NCBI RefSeq assembly: GCF_004364435.1
Contig: NZ_SOCT01000001.1
Location: 1,041,936-1,105,935, forward strand
Direction: 5' to 3'
Length of the DNA: 64,000 nucleotides
Origin: Pseudomonas sp. LP_7_YM
Lineage (GTDB): Bacteria > Pseudomonadota > Gammaproteobacteria > Pseudomonadales > Pseudomonadaceae
Under the pieces are notes generated by a model, which worked only from the letters and a program-made list of their open reading frames with translations, was not told where the DNA came from and did no database searches. Both the position numbers and the translations under genes were made by a program. Below are positions 34,238-42,574 of the stretch, piece by piece; within the stretch, counting starts at the first letter, position 1; each line of letters opens with the position of its first letter.

Positions 34238-35587
34238 ATGAGTTTCATTCTATGCATGACCGTGCTCGGTGTTCTGCTGATGCTGCTGGCACTGACTTCT
34301 TCTTACCTGCGCTGGATGCCGGTCACCACCTCAGCGGTGTGCCTGGCGTTCGGCGCGTGCATGGGGCCCTGGGGGCTGGATCTCGTTCAGATCGATATTC
34401 GTGACGGTCGACACTGGCTGGAACGGTTGACCGAAGTCGCTGTGCTTTTTTCGCTGTTCAATACCGGCATAAAGCTGCGCCTGCCGTTGCATCGTTCTGC
34501 GTGGCATTCGGCCTATCTGCTAGCGGTGCCGGTCATGCTGGCGACCATTGTCGGCGTCTGTCTTACTGCACATTATCTGCTCGACCTGTCATGGCCGGTG
34601 TCGCTGCTGCTGGGCGCGATGCTGTCCCCCACCGACCCGGTACTGGCCGGCCTGGTGCAGGTCAACAACGCGCAGGATTTCGACCGGGTACGCTTTGGCC
34701 TGTCGGGAGAGGCGGGACTTAACGACGGTACTGCGTTTCCGTTCGTCATCTTTGCGTTGCTCTTCCTCAGCCACGGTGCGGCAGATTTCAGCTGGGTGCA
34801 GGGTTGGTTGCTGAAGAACATCCTGTGGGGCGTGCCGGTGGGGCTGCTGGTGGGCTACGGACTGGGACGGGGCGTGGGGCACCTGATGATCTACCTGCGC
34901 ATCAAGAACGCCGACAGCACCAGCTCTCCGAACGACTTCCTGGCGCTGGCATTGATCGCCATCGCTTATGTCACCGCAGAGGGATTGGGCGCTTTCGGCT
35001 TCCTCTCGGTGTTTGCCGCAGGGTTGGGGCTGCGTCGGGCCGAAGTGCGTACCACGCGATCAGACGTCCCCGCCGAGCATGTGGCCAAGCCGGTGTTGGG
35101 CCATATGAACAGCGATCCGCAGGCGGGCACGGTCACCCGGCATGAGGAACTCAGCGACTCGCAGTTGGCCGCCGGGATCATGATGGGGGACATGCTGGCG
35201 TTCGGCAGTCTGGTGGAGCGAGCCATGGAAGTGCTGCTGATCACCCTGCTGGGCGCGGTCATCGCTTTCTACTGGGACTGGCGTGCAATGGGATTGGGCT
35301 TGGCCTTGTTTTGCGTCATCAGACCATTGAGCGTCTGGTTGTTGATCAGTGGTCGGCTGCTCACCCGACCGCAAAAAGCGCTGGTGGGCTGGTTCGGCAT
35401 CCGCGGCATCGGCACCCTTTATTACCTCTGCTACGCGCTGACTCACGGGGTGCCAATGGAGGCAGGGAAAACCATCATCGGCTTGACGCTGTCAGTGGTT
35501 GCGCTGAGCATTTTGCTGCACGGCATCAGCATTCAACCCCTGCTGGAACGCTATGAGCGCAGCGTCGCACGGGACGATGAAAAGTGA
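34238..35587 (+). CDS. Cation:proton antiporter (CPA1 / NhaP-like)
   Basis: This 449-residue antiporter has about 12 hydrophobic helices. The cation-binding helix contains LSPTDPVLAG and the partner helix has LSGEAGLNDGTAFP, the paired signature of CPA1 Na+(K+)/H+ exchangers. A soluble loop at about residues 225-330 includes DVPAEHVAKPVLGHMNSD. It lacks a long C-terminal regulatory tail. The start follows ACGAGG. It is probably a single-gene unit; which cation it exchanges is not clear. Confidence 0.86.
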   Translation: MSFILCMTVLGVLLMLLALTSSYLRWMPVTTSAVCLAFGACMGPWGLDLVQIDIRDGRHWLERLTEVAVLFSLFNTGIKLRLPLHRSAWHSAYLLAVPVMLATIVGVCLTAHYLLDLSWPVSLLLGAMLSPTDPVLAGLVQVNNAQDFDRVRFGLSGEAGLNDGTAFPFVIFALLFLSHGAADFSWVQGWLLKNILWGVPVGLLVGYGLGRGVGHLMIYLRIKNADSTSSPNDFLALALIAIAYVTAEGLGAFGFLSVFAAGLGLRRAEVRTTRSDVPAEHVAKPVLGHMNSDPQAGTVTRHEELSDSQLAAGIMMGDMLAFGSLVERAMEVLLITLLGAVIAFYWDWRAMGLGLALFCVIRPLSVWLLISGRLLTRPQKALVGWFGIRGIGTLYYLCYALTHGVPMEAGKTIIGLTLSVVALSILLHGISIQPLLERYERSVARDDEK

Positions 35588-35854
35588 GTTGATAGAGCCG
35601 CTCGATGAATTCATCGGAACAAGCGATTGGACGCTCCCGCTCCCGATAGGTAGCTTGCTCATCAACTAACCACCTGTTTTTGGCCGTAGCAACATTGCGG
35701 CCAAACGTCGCACTTCGTTGCTTTCAATGGATAGGCGCCGTGTCTGCTGACACGCTCGCGCATCAAGACCGGACGCTTGAAAACCACCCCGAAATCTGCG
35801 TGGCGCGCGGCCCCCTGTCGCAATGCCGGCCCTTGCGTACGAGTCCTTGAAAGA

Positions 35855-36682
35855 ATGTCCATCAATAGTCCCCAACAAATCGCTGAAATTTCCATCGAAG
35901 CCGGTGTAAAGAAATCGCACTTGCCCACGGTGTCAATCCTGGTGCTGGGCTTTCTGGCCGGAGCCTTCATCGCCTTGGGCTTTCTGCTGGATATCCATGT
36001 CAGCACTATGATCCCCGGGCCATGGGCGTCGCTGGGTAATTTGATGGGAGCGGCAGTGTTCCCTGTTGGACTGATCCTGACCATTCTGGCCGGCGGCGAG
36101 TTGCTGACGGGCAACATGATGACCCTGCCGACCGCGATGTTCGCCGGCCGAATTTCCGCAGGCGCTGTAGCCCGTAACTGGCTCCTGGTGACGTTTGCCA
36201 ACCTGGTGGGCGCGTTGTTCATCGCTTATTTCTTCGGCCACGTATTGGGCCTGACCGAAGGCGCTTTCCTGGCCAAGACACTGGCCATTGCCAAGGCCAA
36301 GGCCAGTGCCGACTTCGGCCAGGCGCTCATTTCAGGGATCGGCTGTAACTGGCTGGTGTGTCTGGCGGTGTGGTTGTCCTTCGCCAGCAAGGACGTCACT
36401 GGCAAGATTTTGGGTATGTGGTTTCCGATCATGGCCTTTGTGGCGATCGGCTTCCAGCACGTGGTAGCGAACATGTTCATCATCCCCGCCGCCATTTTTG
36501 CCGATGCGCTGACCTGGTTCGATTTCGTCGAGAACTTCTTCCCCGTATTCCTCGGTAACGCGGTTGGGGGTGCAATTTTCGTCGGGCTGGCGTATTACGT
36601 CTCCTACTCGAAGGCTGCACAAGCCCAGGTCACCGTTGAACACGCTGCGAGCGTCGAGCAACCGGTGGGCCAAAAGATTTAA
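35855..36682 (+). CDS. Formate/nitrite transporter family protein
   Basis: This protein of about 275 residues has the FNT channel architecture of six helices in two repeats. The diagnostic parts are GGELLTGNMMTLPTAMFAGR (first broken-helix region) and GIGCNWLVCLAVWLSFASKD, followed by FQHVVANMFIIPAAIF. It conducts formate, nitrite or a similar monovalent anion. The ATG at 35855 is chosen to avoid a hydrophilic 26-residue extension. The next gene is moaA, which fits nitrate/nitrite or formate metabolism through molybdoenzymes, but a shared role is only inferred. Confidence 0.88.
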   Translation: MSINSPQQIAEISIEAGVKKSHLPTVSILVLGFLAGAFIALGFLLDIHVSTMIPGPWASLGNLMGAAVFPVGLILTILAGGELLTGNMMTLPTAMFAGRISAGAVARNWLLVTFANLVGALFIAYFFGHVLGLTEGAFLAKTLAIAKAKASADFGQALISGIGCNWLVCLAVWLSFASKDVTGKILGMWFPIMAFVAIGFQHVVANMFIIPAAIFADALTWFDFVENFFPVFLGNAVGGAIFVGLAYYVSYSKAAQAQVTVEHAASVEQPVGQKI

Positions 36683-36688
36683 CGATTC

Positions 36689-36723
36689 GGTCGCGTGCTG
36701 CTCTAACCAGCAGGCACGCGACC
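36689..36723. terminator. Long GC-rich hairpin between fnt and moaA
   Basis: GGTCGCGTGC and GCACGCGACC form a 10-bp perfect stem with an inner TGCT/AGCA extension. It is followed by a pyrimidine-rich stretch rather than a run of T. It probably ends or attenuates the transporter transcript 35 bp before moaA. Confidence 0.55.
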
Positions 36724-36757
36724 TGCTTCTGCCACGCAGCACGCTGTAGAGGAACAC

Positions 36758-37756
36758 ATGTCCGATCGAGTTCTGATAGACGGGTACTCACGCAAAGTCG
36801 ATTACGTGCGTATGTCGGTGACCGATCGCTGCGATTTCCGCTGCGTGTATTGCATGGCAGAAGACATGACCTTCCTGCCCCGCCAGCAGATCCTCTCTCT
36901 GGAAGAAATCCTGCAGATCGCCGAACGCTTCGTCGCGCTGGGCACCAAGAAGATTCGTCTGACAGGGGGAGAGCCGCTAGTCCGCGCCGGCATCGTCGGG
37001 CTTTGCAAGAATATTGCCGCCCTGCCCGGCCTGCGCGAGCTGTGCATGACCACCAATGGCTCGCAGCTGGAAAAGCTCGCTGCGCCGCTGTTCGACGCAG
37101 GGCTCAAACGTCTGAACGTCAGCCTCGACAGCCTTGATCCCGTGCGTTTCAAGGAACTGACCCGCACCGGTGATCTGGACAAGGTGATTGCCGGGATCGA
37201 TGCCGCCAACGCCGCAGGTTTCACCCACACCAAGCTCAACTGCGTGGTGATGCAGGGGCGCAACGATCACGAGATCAACGACCTAGTGGCCTTCGCCATC
37301 GGCCGGGGCCTGGACATTACCTTCATCGAAGAAATGCCGCTGGGCATCATCAGCGAGCACAGCCGCGCCGAATCGTTTTTCTCCAGTGATCAGGTGCGCG
37401 AGCGCATTGCCGAACGCTATACCCTGATCAGCTCCACCGAATCGACCCAAGGCCCTTCTCGCTACTGGCGTCTGGCCGAAGCACCGCATATTCGCATCGG
37501 CTTCATCTCGCCGCATAGCCACAACTTCTGCGCCACCTGCAACCGCGTGCGCGTGACCGTCGAAGGACGTCTGTTGTTGTGCCTGGGCAACGAACACTCC
37601 GCCGACCTCAAATCTACGCTGCGGGCACACCCCGGCCAACCGGAGAAGCTGGAAAAGGCCATCATCGAAGCGATGAAACTCAAGCCTTACAAGCACACGT
37701 TCGAAATCAATGACGATGTGCAGGTTGTGCGGTTCATGAACATGACGGGCGGATAG
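36758..37756 (+). CDS. moaA: GTP 3',8-cyclase (molybdenum cofactor biosynthesis protein A)
   Basis: This 332-residue radical SAM enzyme carries out the first step of molybdopterin synthesis, converting GTP to 3',8-cyclo-7,8-dihydro-GTP. The radical SAM cluster is at Cys 25, 29 and 32 (CDFRCVYC), and the second 4Fe-4S site is [12 protein letters not shown] plus a later Cys in LLLCLGNEH. The C-terminus reads VRFMNMTGG, with the double-Gly tail needed for catalysis. It is next to an FNT channel gene and about 10 kb from modABC. Confidence 0.95.
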   Translation: MSDRVLIDGYSRKVDYVRMSVTDRCDFRCVYCMAEDMTFLPRQQILSLEEILQIAERFVALGTKKIRLTGGEPLVRAGIVGLCKNIAALPGLRELCMTTNGSQLEKLAAPLFDAGLKRLNVSLDSLDPVRFKELTRTGDLDKVIAGIDAANAAGFTHTKLNCVVMQGRNDHEINDLVAFAIGRGLDITFIEEMPLGIISEHSRAESFFSSDQVRERIAERYTLISSTESTQGPSRYWRLAEAPHIRIGFISPHSHNFCATCNRVRVTVEGRLLLCLGNEHSADLKSTLRAHPGQPEKLEKAIIEAMKLKPYKHTFEINDDVQVVRFMNMTGG

Positions 37757-37795
37757 ACCAGTACCCACAGACGCCTCTGACACAGTCTCAAGGCA

Positions 37796-37830
37796 AAAAG
37801 CCAGGCGATTTGACAGATCGCCTGGCTTTT
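37796..37830. terminator. Bidirectional terminator between moaA and the oprD-type gene
   Basis: AAAAGCCAGGCGAT pairs perfectly with ATCGCCTGGCTTTT around a short TTGACAG loop. A and T runs flank both sides, so it serves the two convergent genes. Confidence 0.88.
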
Positions 37831-37849
37831 GTTCGAGTGAATGCCGGCG

Positions 37850-39178
37850 TCAGAACACGTTGATCGGGTAGTCAGCGATCAGACGCAGCTCGTTGTTATC
37901 CCCCTCCCCCTGATCAGCATTGGCGCGGTGAAACGACTGACGCATGCGCAGCGACAGATCCTTCGCCGGCCCGGTCTGCACCACATACTTGGCCTCGATA
38001 TCGGTTTCATGATGCCTGCCATCATCCCCATATCCATAGTTCACATAGGTGCTGTTGGACGGCATATGTGAGCCGTCGATATTGTCCCCAGTGATATAAC
38101 GCGCCATGAAACTAAGACCCGGTACACCATAGCTGGCCATGTTCAAGTCATAACGTGCCTGCCATGATTTCTCACCCGGACCGTTAAAGTCGGAATATTG
38201 CACCGAGTTCGCCAGCAAGATCGAGTCCGCTGTATCGCCGGGACCGTTGGTACCAAAAGCCACATAGTCAAATGGCGTATTGCCATGAATTTTCTGATAA
38301 GCCAGTGTAAGGGTATGCGCTGTCAGGAATGAATAAGCCGCTGCCAGCGACCACGCAGTGTTGCTGATATCGCCTGCTTTGGCCGAACCTGCGTCGCTGG
38401 TGCGGTAAATGTTGAAATCAAAGTTGACCGACTGACCGTCAACGATGGCCTGGGTGTAATTCAGATTGCCGTAGTACTGATCCCATACATCCTTGAGGTT
38501 GGAGGCGTACAGACTCGCCGTCAGGTTGTCGTTGAACGAATACTTGCCGCCGGCATAGTCAATGCTGGAGGCGGCCACGTTCGCATATGACGCATAGATA
38601 TCATGGTCGTGGCTGGTGGTGACGGGCCCGCTACTGGAAGTGAAATGACCACCATCGAGTTCAAGACCGGCGATATCGCTGCTCAGCAGATTGAAACCGG
38701 TCGCAGTCTGCGGGAACAGTCGCGAGCCACCCGCCGCAAAGACCGGCGCGGCCGGCATCAGATCGCCGTATCGCAGTTCAGTCTTGGAAATACGCATCTT
38801 GATGGCGCCGCCCGCAGTGCCGTACTCATCTTCTGGCTCGCCATGGCGATCCACCGGCAAGTTACCGGTGCCCGAAGTGCCTGCGCCGCCATCAAGCTTG
38901 AGGCCCCAATACCCATAGGCATCTACACCGAAACCCACGGAGCCCTGGGTGAAGCCGGAGCTGAAATTGCCCAGCACGCCCTGTGTCCAGTCTTTGCGGT
39001 CGCCACCGCCGTTCTTACCATCATGATTGAAGTAATAGTTCTTGAGATGAACAGTCAGACTGCTGTCTTCGACAAAACCCTTGGTTTCGGACTGATCGCT
39101 GACAACCCCCGCTGCTGCCAGCTGGCTCACGCTCAGCGAAACCGCCAGGGTTACCAGGTTCCATTTCACAGACATCAT
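37850..39178 (-). CDS. OprD family outer-membrane porin
   Basis: This 442-residue porin has a signal peptide ending near SVSQLAAAG. The mature part begins with GFVEDSSLTVHLKNYYFNHD, typical of the OprD family, and includes the conserved QGVLGNFSSGFTQG segment. Alternating strands with aromatic girdles continue to a C-terminal NVF ending with a terminal Phe. OprD channels pass amino acids, small peptides, aromatic acids and sugars acids. GGGGA precedes the ATG. It has no co-transcribed neighbour, so the substrate is open. Confidence 0.92.
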   Translation of the reverse strand: MMSVKWNLVTLAVSLSVSQLAAAGVVSDQSETKGFVEDSSLTVHLKNYYFNHDGKNGGGDRKDWTQGVLGNFSSGFTQGSVGFGVDAYGYWGLKLDGGAGTSGTGNLPVDRHGEPEDEYGTAGGAIKMRISKTELRYGDLMPAAPVFAAGGSRLFPQTATGFNLLSSDIAGLELDGGHFTSSSGPVTTSHDHDIYASYANVAASSIDYAGGKYSFNDNLTASLYASNLKDVWDQYYGNLNYTQAIVDGQSVNFDFNIYRTSDAGSAKAGDISNTAWSLAAAYSFLTAHTLTLAYQKIHGNTPFDYVAFGTNGPGDTADSILLANSVQYSDFNGPGEKSWQARYDLNMASYGVPGLSFMARYITGDNIDGSHMPSNSTYVNYGYGDDGRHHETDIEAKYVVQTGPAKDLSLRMRQSFHRANADQGEGDNNELRLIADYPINVF

Positions 39179-39455
39179 TATTATCCCCTGTCTCAGTTAA
39201 GGCCCAACGTTCCGCAGACCCTGATATACAGGGCATCCTCCCGAGTTCAGGCCAGATATGAAACGATGGAAATCGCGCTATGGCAGATGGGTAAATACAT
39301 CTATACCGTCATTGATCTTCACGGCAAATCTACAGCCTTTGGGCCATTTCGTTGTTGTTGGCGTGAGGTCACTCAGACCTCAGGTTTTACTGTATGTGCC
39401 TGCGAGGCGAAAAAACTTTTAGCACTTCCCATCCGACGGGGCACGAATCGCTCGT

Positions 39456-39475
39456 GATAATCACTATCGATTATC
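39456..39475. promoter_or_regulatory. AT-rich dyad, Fur-box-like
   Basis: GATAATC-ACTATC-GATTATC is a 7-bp inverted repeat with a 6-base spacer, reminiscent of a Fur box (GATAAT repeats) though the spacing is one base off the consensus. It lies about 30-50 bp upstream of the structured RNA candidate on the plus strand. Confidence 0.4.
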
Positions 39476-39499
39476 GTAATAGTTCGAGCCGACAACGCG

Positions 39500-39637
39500 G
39501 TGTTACCTTGGGCGGCGATGAAGCACACGAATCGATGACCTGATGAATCCGCAGCATCAGGTGATCGAATCCTGCTCCACTTCATCATTCCTTTGGTAAG
39601 ACTTTTAGCCACCTCACGTCAGTGCGGTGGCTTTTTT
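39500..39637 (+). ncRNA. Candidate structured small RNA
   Basis: Within about 140 bases there is an inner stem of 17 bp with two mismatches (39529-39545 with 39555-39571), an outer stem GATGAAG (39517-39523) with CTTCATC (39580-39586), and a rho-independent terminator ending in T6. There is no long reading frame. The 5' end is a guess placed downstream of the AT-rich dyad. It has no GGA clusters of RsmX/Y/Z type and no CA motifs of CrcZ type, so I cannot assign it to a family. It could be an iron-responsive RNA if the dyad is a Fur site; that is inference. Confidence 0.45.
39607..39637 (+). terminator. Rho-independent terminator of the small RNA candidate
   Basis: GCCACC (39608-39613) pairs with GGTGGC (39626-39631) and is followed directly by six T residues on the plus strand. 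On the opposite strand the T run is poor, so it works in the plus direction. No plus-strand protein gene ends here. Confidence 0.8.
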
Positions 39638-39713
39638 ATTAGCTATCCATTCATGCTGATTTCATCATCCGGGCCATTCACCGATGCAACTTTGCGCTTC
39701 CCGAATAACCCGC

Positions 39714-40937
39714 TCACGTCTTCGAATAACCCCGCATCTGTATTGGCGGGCGGCATGCGGGCTGATTCGCCAGTCCCTTCACAAAACTGGCCATACGTTC
39801 ACAGGCCTTTGCCAACTGATCCTCGCCCAACGTAAATGACAGCCGGACGAACCCCTGAGCGGGCTCACCGAAGGCTGCGGCGTCGAGCACTGACACTCCC
39901 GTCTCACGAAACAGCCTCCAGGCGAATTCCAGAGAGGTCAGGCCAGTGCTGCGAACGTCGACCAACACGAACATGCCTGCGTCCGGTTCCAGGACGGTAA
40001 TTCCCGGACAATCGCTCAGTCGCCCCACCACCAGATCGCGGCGGCATTTATAGGTATCACGCATGCTCCCGGTGACTTCATCATGCGCCAGTACCGCTGC
40101 AAGCGCCCCTTCCATGACGAACCCCGGCAAGCCATACAGCATGCTCAGCGCCAGATTCTCCGCGTGCGCGATCAATTGAGCGTCGGCCAGCATCCAGCCA
40201 ATGCGCCAACCGGTCATGGCGTGGGATTTGGACAGGCTGCCGATTACCACGCAGCGCCTTTCCATACCGGGCAGGCTAGCCAGACTCAGATGCTCACGCC
40301 CGTAGCACAGGCTTTCATACACTTCATCTACGACGACCCAAAGGTCATGGGCAATGGCCAGATCAGCGATGATCTGCAACTCCTCGCGGTCGAGGACCAC
40401 ACCCGTTGGGTTATTGGGATTGGACAGGAAGATCGCCCGGGTGCGTTCAGTGATCGCGTCCGCCAGGTTCCGCGCGTTCAGGCGAAAGCCTGACCCTGCA
40501 TCGCAGGTGGCGCGCACAAGGGTGGCGCCAGAAGCCCTGAGCGTCGCTTCATAGGTCACGTACATCGGATCAAGCGCCACAACCTCGTCACCCGCCTGCA
40601 GCAGGCACATCGATGCCATGAATAACGCGTTCTGCGCACCGGCGACGACAATGACATTCTGCTTTTCAACCGCACGGCCAAGCCTGGCTGAATAACGGGC
40701 AGCGATCGCTTCACGCAGCCTGGGCCGACCGGGGATGTCTGCGTAATGCGTGTCGCCGCTGCGCAGTGCACCGATGGCAGCCTCGCTGATGAACTCGGGG
40801 GTGGCGAAATCCGGATCGCCGATGCTCAGGATGATGACATCCTGGCCTTCGCGTTGAGCGTCGAAGGCTGCGTGATGAATGTCCCACGCAGCAACGCCGT
40901 GGCCGGAAATTCGTTCGACGAAAGGTGAAAAACGCAT
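39714..40937 (-). CDS. PLP-dependent aminotransferase, AruH (arginine:pyruvate transaminase)-like
   Basis: This 407-residue fold type I aminotransferase has the PLP lysine in GSLSKSHAMTGWRIGWM, preceded by LSNPNNPTGVVLD and VVVDEVYESLCY. The N-terminus MRFSPFVERISGHGVAAWDI closely follows the layout of AruH, which starts the arginine transaminase pathway in Pseudomonas, and the SKSHAMTGWR block and NLALSMLYG segment are also shared. However, there is no aruI or aruR/aruS neighbour, so a related branched or basic amino acid could be the substrate. It is a single-gene unit. Confidence 0.82.
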   Translation of the reverse strand: MRFSPFVERISGHGVAAWDIHHAAFDAQREGQDVIILSIGDPDFATPEFISEAAIGALRSGDTHYADIPGRPRLREAIAARYSARLGRAVEKQNVIVVAGAQNALFMASMCLLQAGDEVVALDPMYVTYEATLRASGATLVRATCDAGSGFRLNARNLADAITERTRAIFLSNPNNPTGVVLDREELQIIADLAIAHDLWVVVDEVYESLCYGREHLSLASLPGMERRCVVIGSLSKSHAMTGWRIGWMLADAQLIAHAENLALSMLYGLPGFVMEGALAAVLAHDEVTGSMRDTYKCRRDLVVGRLSDCPGITVLEPDAGMFVLVDVRSTGLTSLEFAWRLFRETGVSVLDAAAFGEPAQGFVRLSFTLGEDQLAKACERMASFVKGLANQPACRPPIQMRGYSKT

Positions 40938-41228
40938 GCCGGGGCCTCTTTAATACAATGACAGGCAGATCGCTGACAGCCTCGGGCAACCGGCTGGACG
41001 GCCAACATAGATCAGACCGGACAGGGGTTCAATAGGCCCTGCTGTGGTTCAACGTCTCCTGATTTTTTAAAAAGCCATCTGCCAAAGCCTTGCGTGCACA
41101 TCGGCTTTAACTGGAGTCCGGGGTCACTTTCTGGTCTAGTAGCGCTCGTATAAACCGGAATCGACAGGTATCGATTTCTGACACGAACGATGCTGCAAAA
41201 CGCTGCTGCAAAACCAAAGGTGCCCTTG

Positions 41229-41615
41229 ATGTCTGCCCAACGTGTAAAGCTCGCCCTCTCCCTCCTTTCTTTCGTGGCCTGCCTGAGCAGCAGCACCGCC
41301 TTCGCCCATGCCCATTTGGAAACCCAGCTCCCGGCCGCCGACAGCGAAGTGACGCCGCCCAAAGAACTGCGCCTGAATTTTTCTGAAGGCGTGGAGGAGC
41401 AGTTCACCAAAGTCGCGATCAGCCTCGACGGCCCCGGCGCCAGCACTGAAATCATCCAGACCCAGAGTGTGGCTACCGATCCTGCCGACAAAAAAGTGTT
41501 GATCGTAGTCCCGGCAGTGCCGCTGGCACCGGGCAGCTACAAGGTCGAGTGGCACGCGGTGTCCGTCGACACCCACAAAAGCGAAGGCGTCTACCGCTTT
41601 AAGGTGACGCAGTAA
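41229..41615 (+). CDS. copC: CopC/YobA-type copper-resistance periplasmic protein
   Basis: This protein of about 128 residues has a signal peptide ending at STAFAHAH. The mature protein begins with HAHLETQLPAADSEVTPPKE, where the N-terminal His is the classic CopC Cu(II) ligand, and ends with HAVSVDTHKSEGVYRFKV, the second His-containing copper motif. It binds copper in the periplasm and works with CopD encoded 4 bp downstream. The ATG at 41229 was chosen because the in-frame sequence from 41190 is not signal-like. Confidence 0.9.
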   Translation: MSAQRVKLALSLLSFVACLSSSTAFAHAHLETQLPAADSEVTPPKELRLNFSEGVEEQFTKVAISLDGPGASTEIIQTQSVATDPADKKVLIVVPAVPLAPGSYKVEWHAVSVDTHKSEGVYRFKVTQ

Positions 41616-41619
41616 CGCC

Positions 41620-42492
41620 ATGCAAGAGGCATTGATCCTCTGCCGATTCGTGCATTTCGGCGCGGTTCTGTTGCTGTTCGGCAGCGGCCTGTTTCGCCAC
41701 GTACTGTTCAGCTCTGCCCTGCAGAGCTTTGAAGCCAGCCCGGCACGCCGCCGCCTGGACCAAATGCTGGTCGGGCTGACCATCCTGGCTCTGCTCAGTG
41801 CAGTTGGCTGGCTGATGCTGACTGCAGCGAACATGTCGGACGATTGGCATGGCGCCGCCGATCCCTCTACCCTCGCGCGGGTGCTTGGGCAAACGTTCTT
41901 TGGCCATGTGTGGGTGGTTCACCTTGCCCTTAATGCGTTGGCTCTGCTGTGGGCTCTCTTCAGAGCGCCCTGCGCCCCGCGCCGGTGGCTGTTGCTGAAC
42001 GTACTGCTATTGCTGACGCTGGCGCCGGTTGGCCACGGCGCAATGTTCGACGGCGTACGTGGCCCGTTGCTGATAGTCAACCAGATGCTCCATCTGATCG
42101 GCGTCGGCAGCTGGCTCGGGGGGCTGCTGATGCTCGCCGTGCTGTTAATCACGGCCAGCGGCGTCGACCTGCGTGGCGCACTGGCTCGATTCAGTGGCCT
42201 CGGCTATGGCCTCGTGGCGCTGATCATCGTCACCGGAATGATCAATGTCCGCGCCCTGAGTGGCGCGATCTGGCCGCAGCCTGCGTTGTCAGGGTTCGGG
42301 TTGGTGCTAGCGGTTAAAGTGACACTGGTGCTGTGCATGCTGGTGTTGGCAGGCGTAAACCGGCGACTGGCGCGCGCCAATGTGCTGCCAGTCAGAGCCC
42401 TTCGAGTGAGCGTGCTGTTCGAAGGCCTATTCGGAGCCGCAGCGCTGGCCGCCGTGGCATTGCTAGGCACCCTGCCGCCACTGCTTGGCTGA
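41620..42492 (+). CDS. copD: CopD-type copper homeostasis membrane protein
   Basis: This 290-residue inner-membrane protein has about eight hydrophobic helices. The CopD signature helices include FVHFGAVLLLFGSGLFRHVL at the start and NQMLHLIGVGSWLGGLLMLA with conserved His and Trp. It is linked to copper uptake or transfer across the inner membrane in partnership with CopC. It begins 4 bp after copC, so the two form an operon. Confidence 0.88.
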   Translation: MQEALILCRFVHFGAVLLLFGSGLFRHVLFSSALQSFEASPARRRLDQMLVGLTILALLSAVGWLMLTAANMSDDWHGAADPSTLARVLGQTFFGHVWVVHLALNALALLWALFRAPCAPRRWLLLNVLLLLTLAPVGHGAMFDGVRGPLLIVNQMLHLIGVGSWLGGLLMLAVLLITASGVDLRGALARFSGLGYGLVALIIVTGMINVRALSGAIWPQPALSGFGLVLAVKVTLVLCMLVLAGVNRRLARANVLPVRALRVSVLFEGLFGAAALAAVALLGTLPPLLG

Positions 42493-42574
42493 ATTTGACC
42501 GCAAGACTCGGGGTTCCGGCTTGCGGCGCAAAGCTTAGTCTCTGGCACGAACGCCATCTGCAGAGGTAACGGCC

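Larger units (their letters stand above)
39179..39713. other. Intergenic region holding the oprD-type promoter and a candidate small RNA
   Basis: About 535 bp between the porin gene and the convergent end of the aminotransferase gene. The half nearest the porin gene should contain its promoter. The other half holds an AT-rich dyad, a strongly folded stretch and a rho-independent terminator, listed separately. No protein-coding frame looks real. Confidence 0.55.

Noticed and set aside
39500..39637. Small RNA as RsmX/Y/Z, CrcZ or PrrF
   Set aside because: No repeated GGA loops, no CA-rich Hfq/Crc motifs and no recognisable PrrF core.
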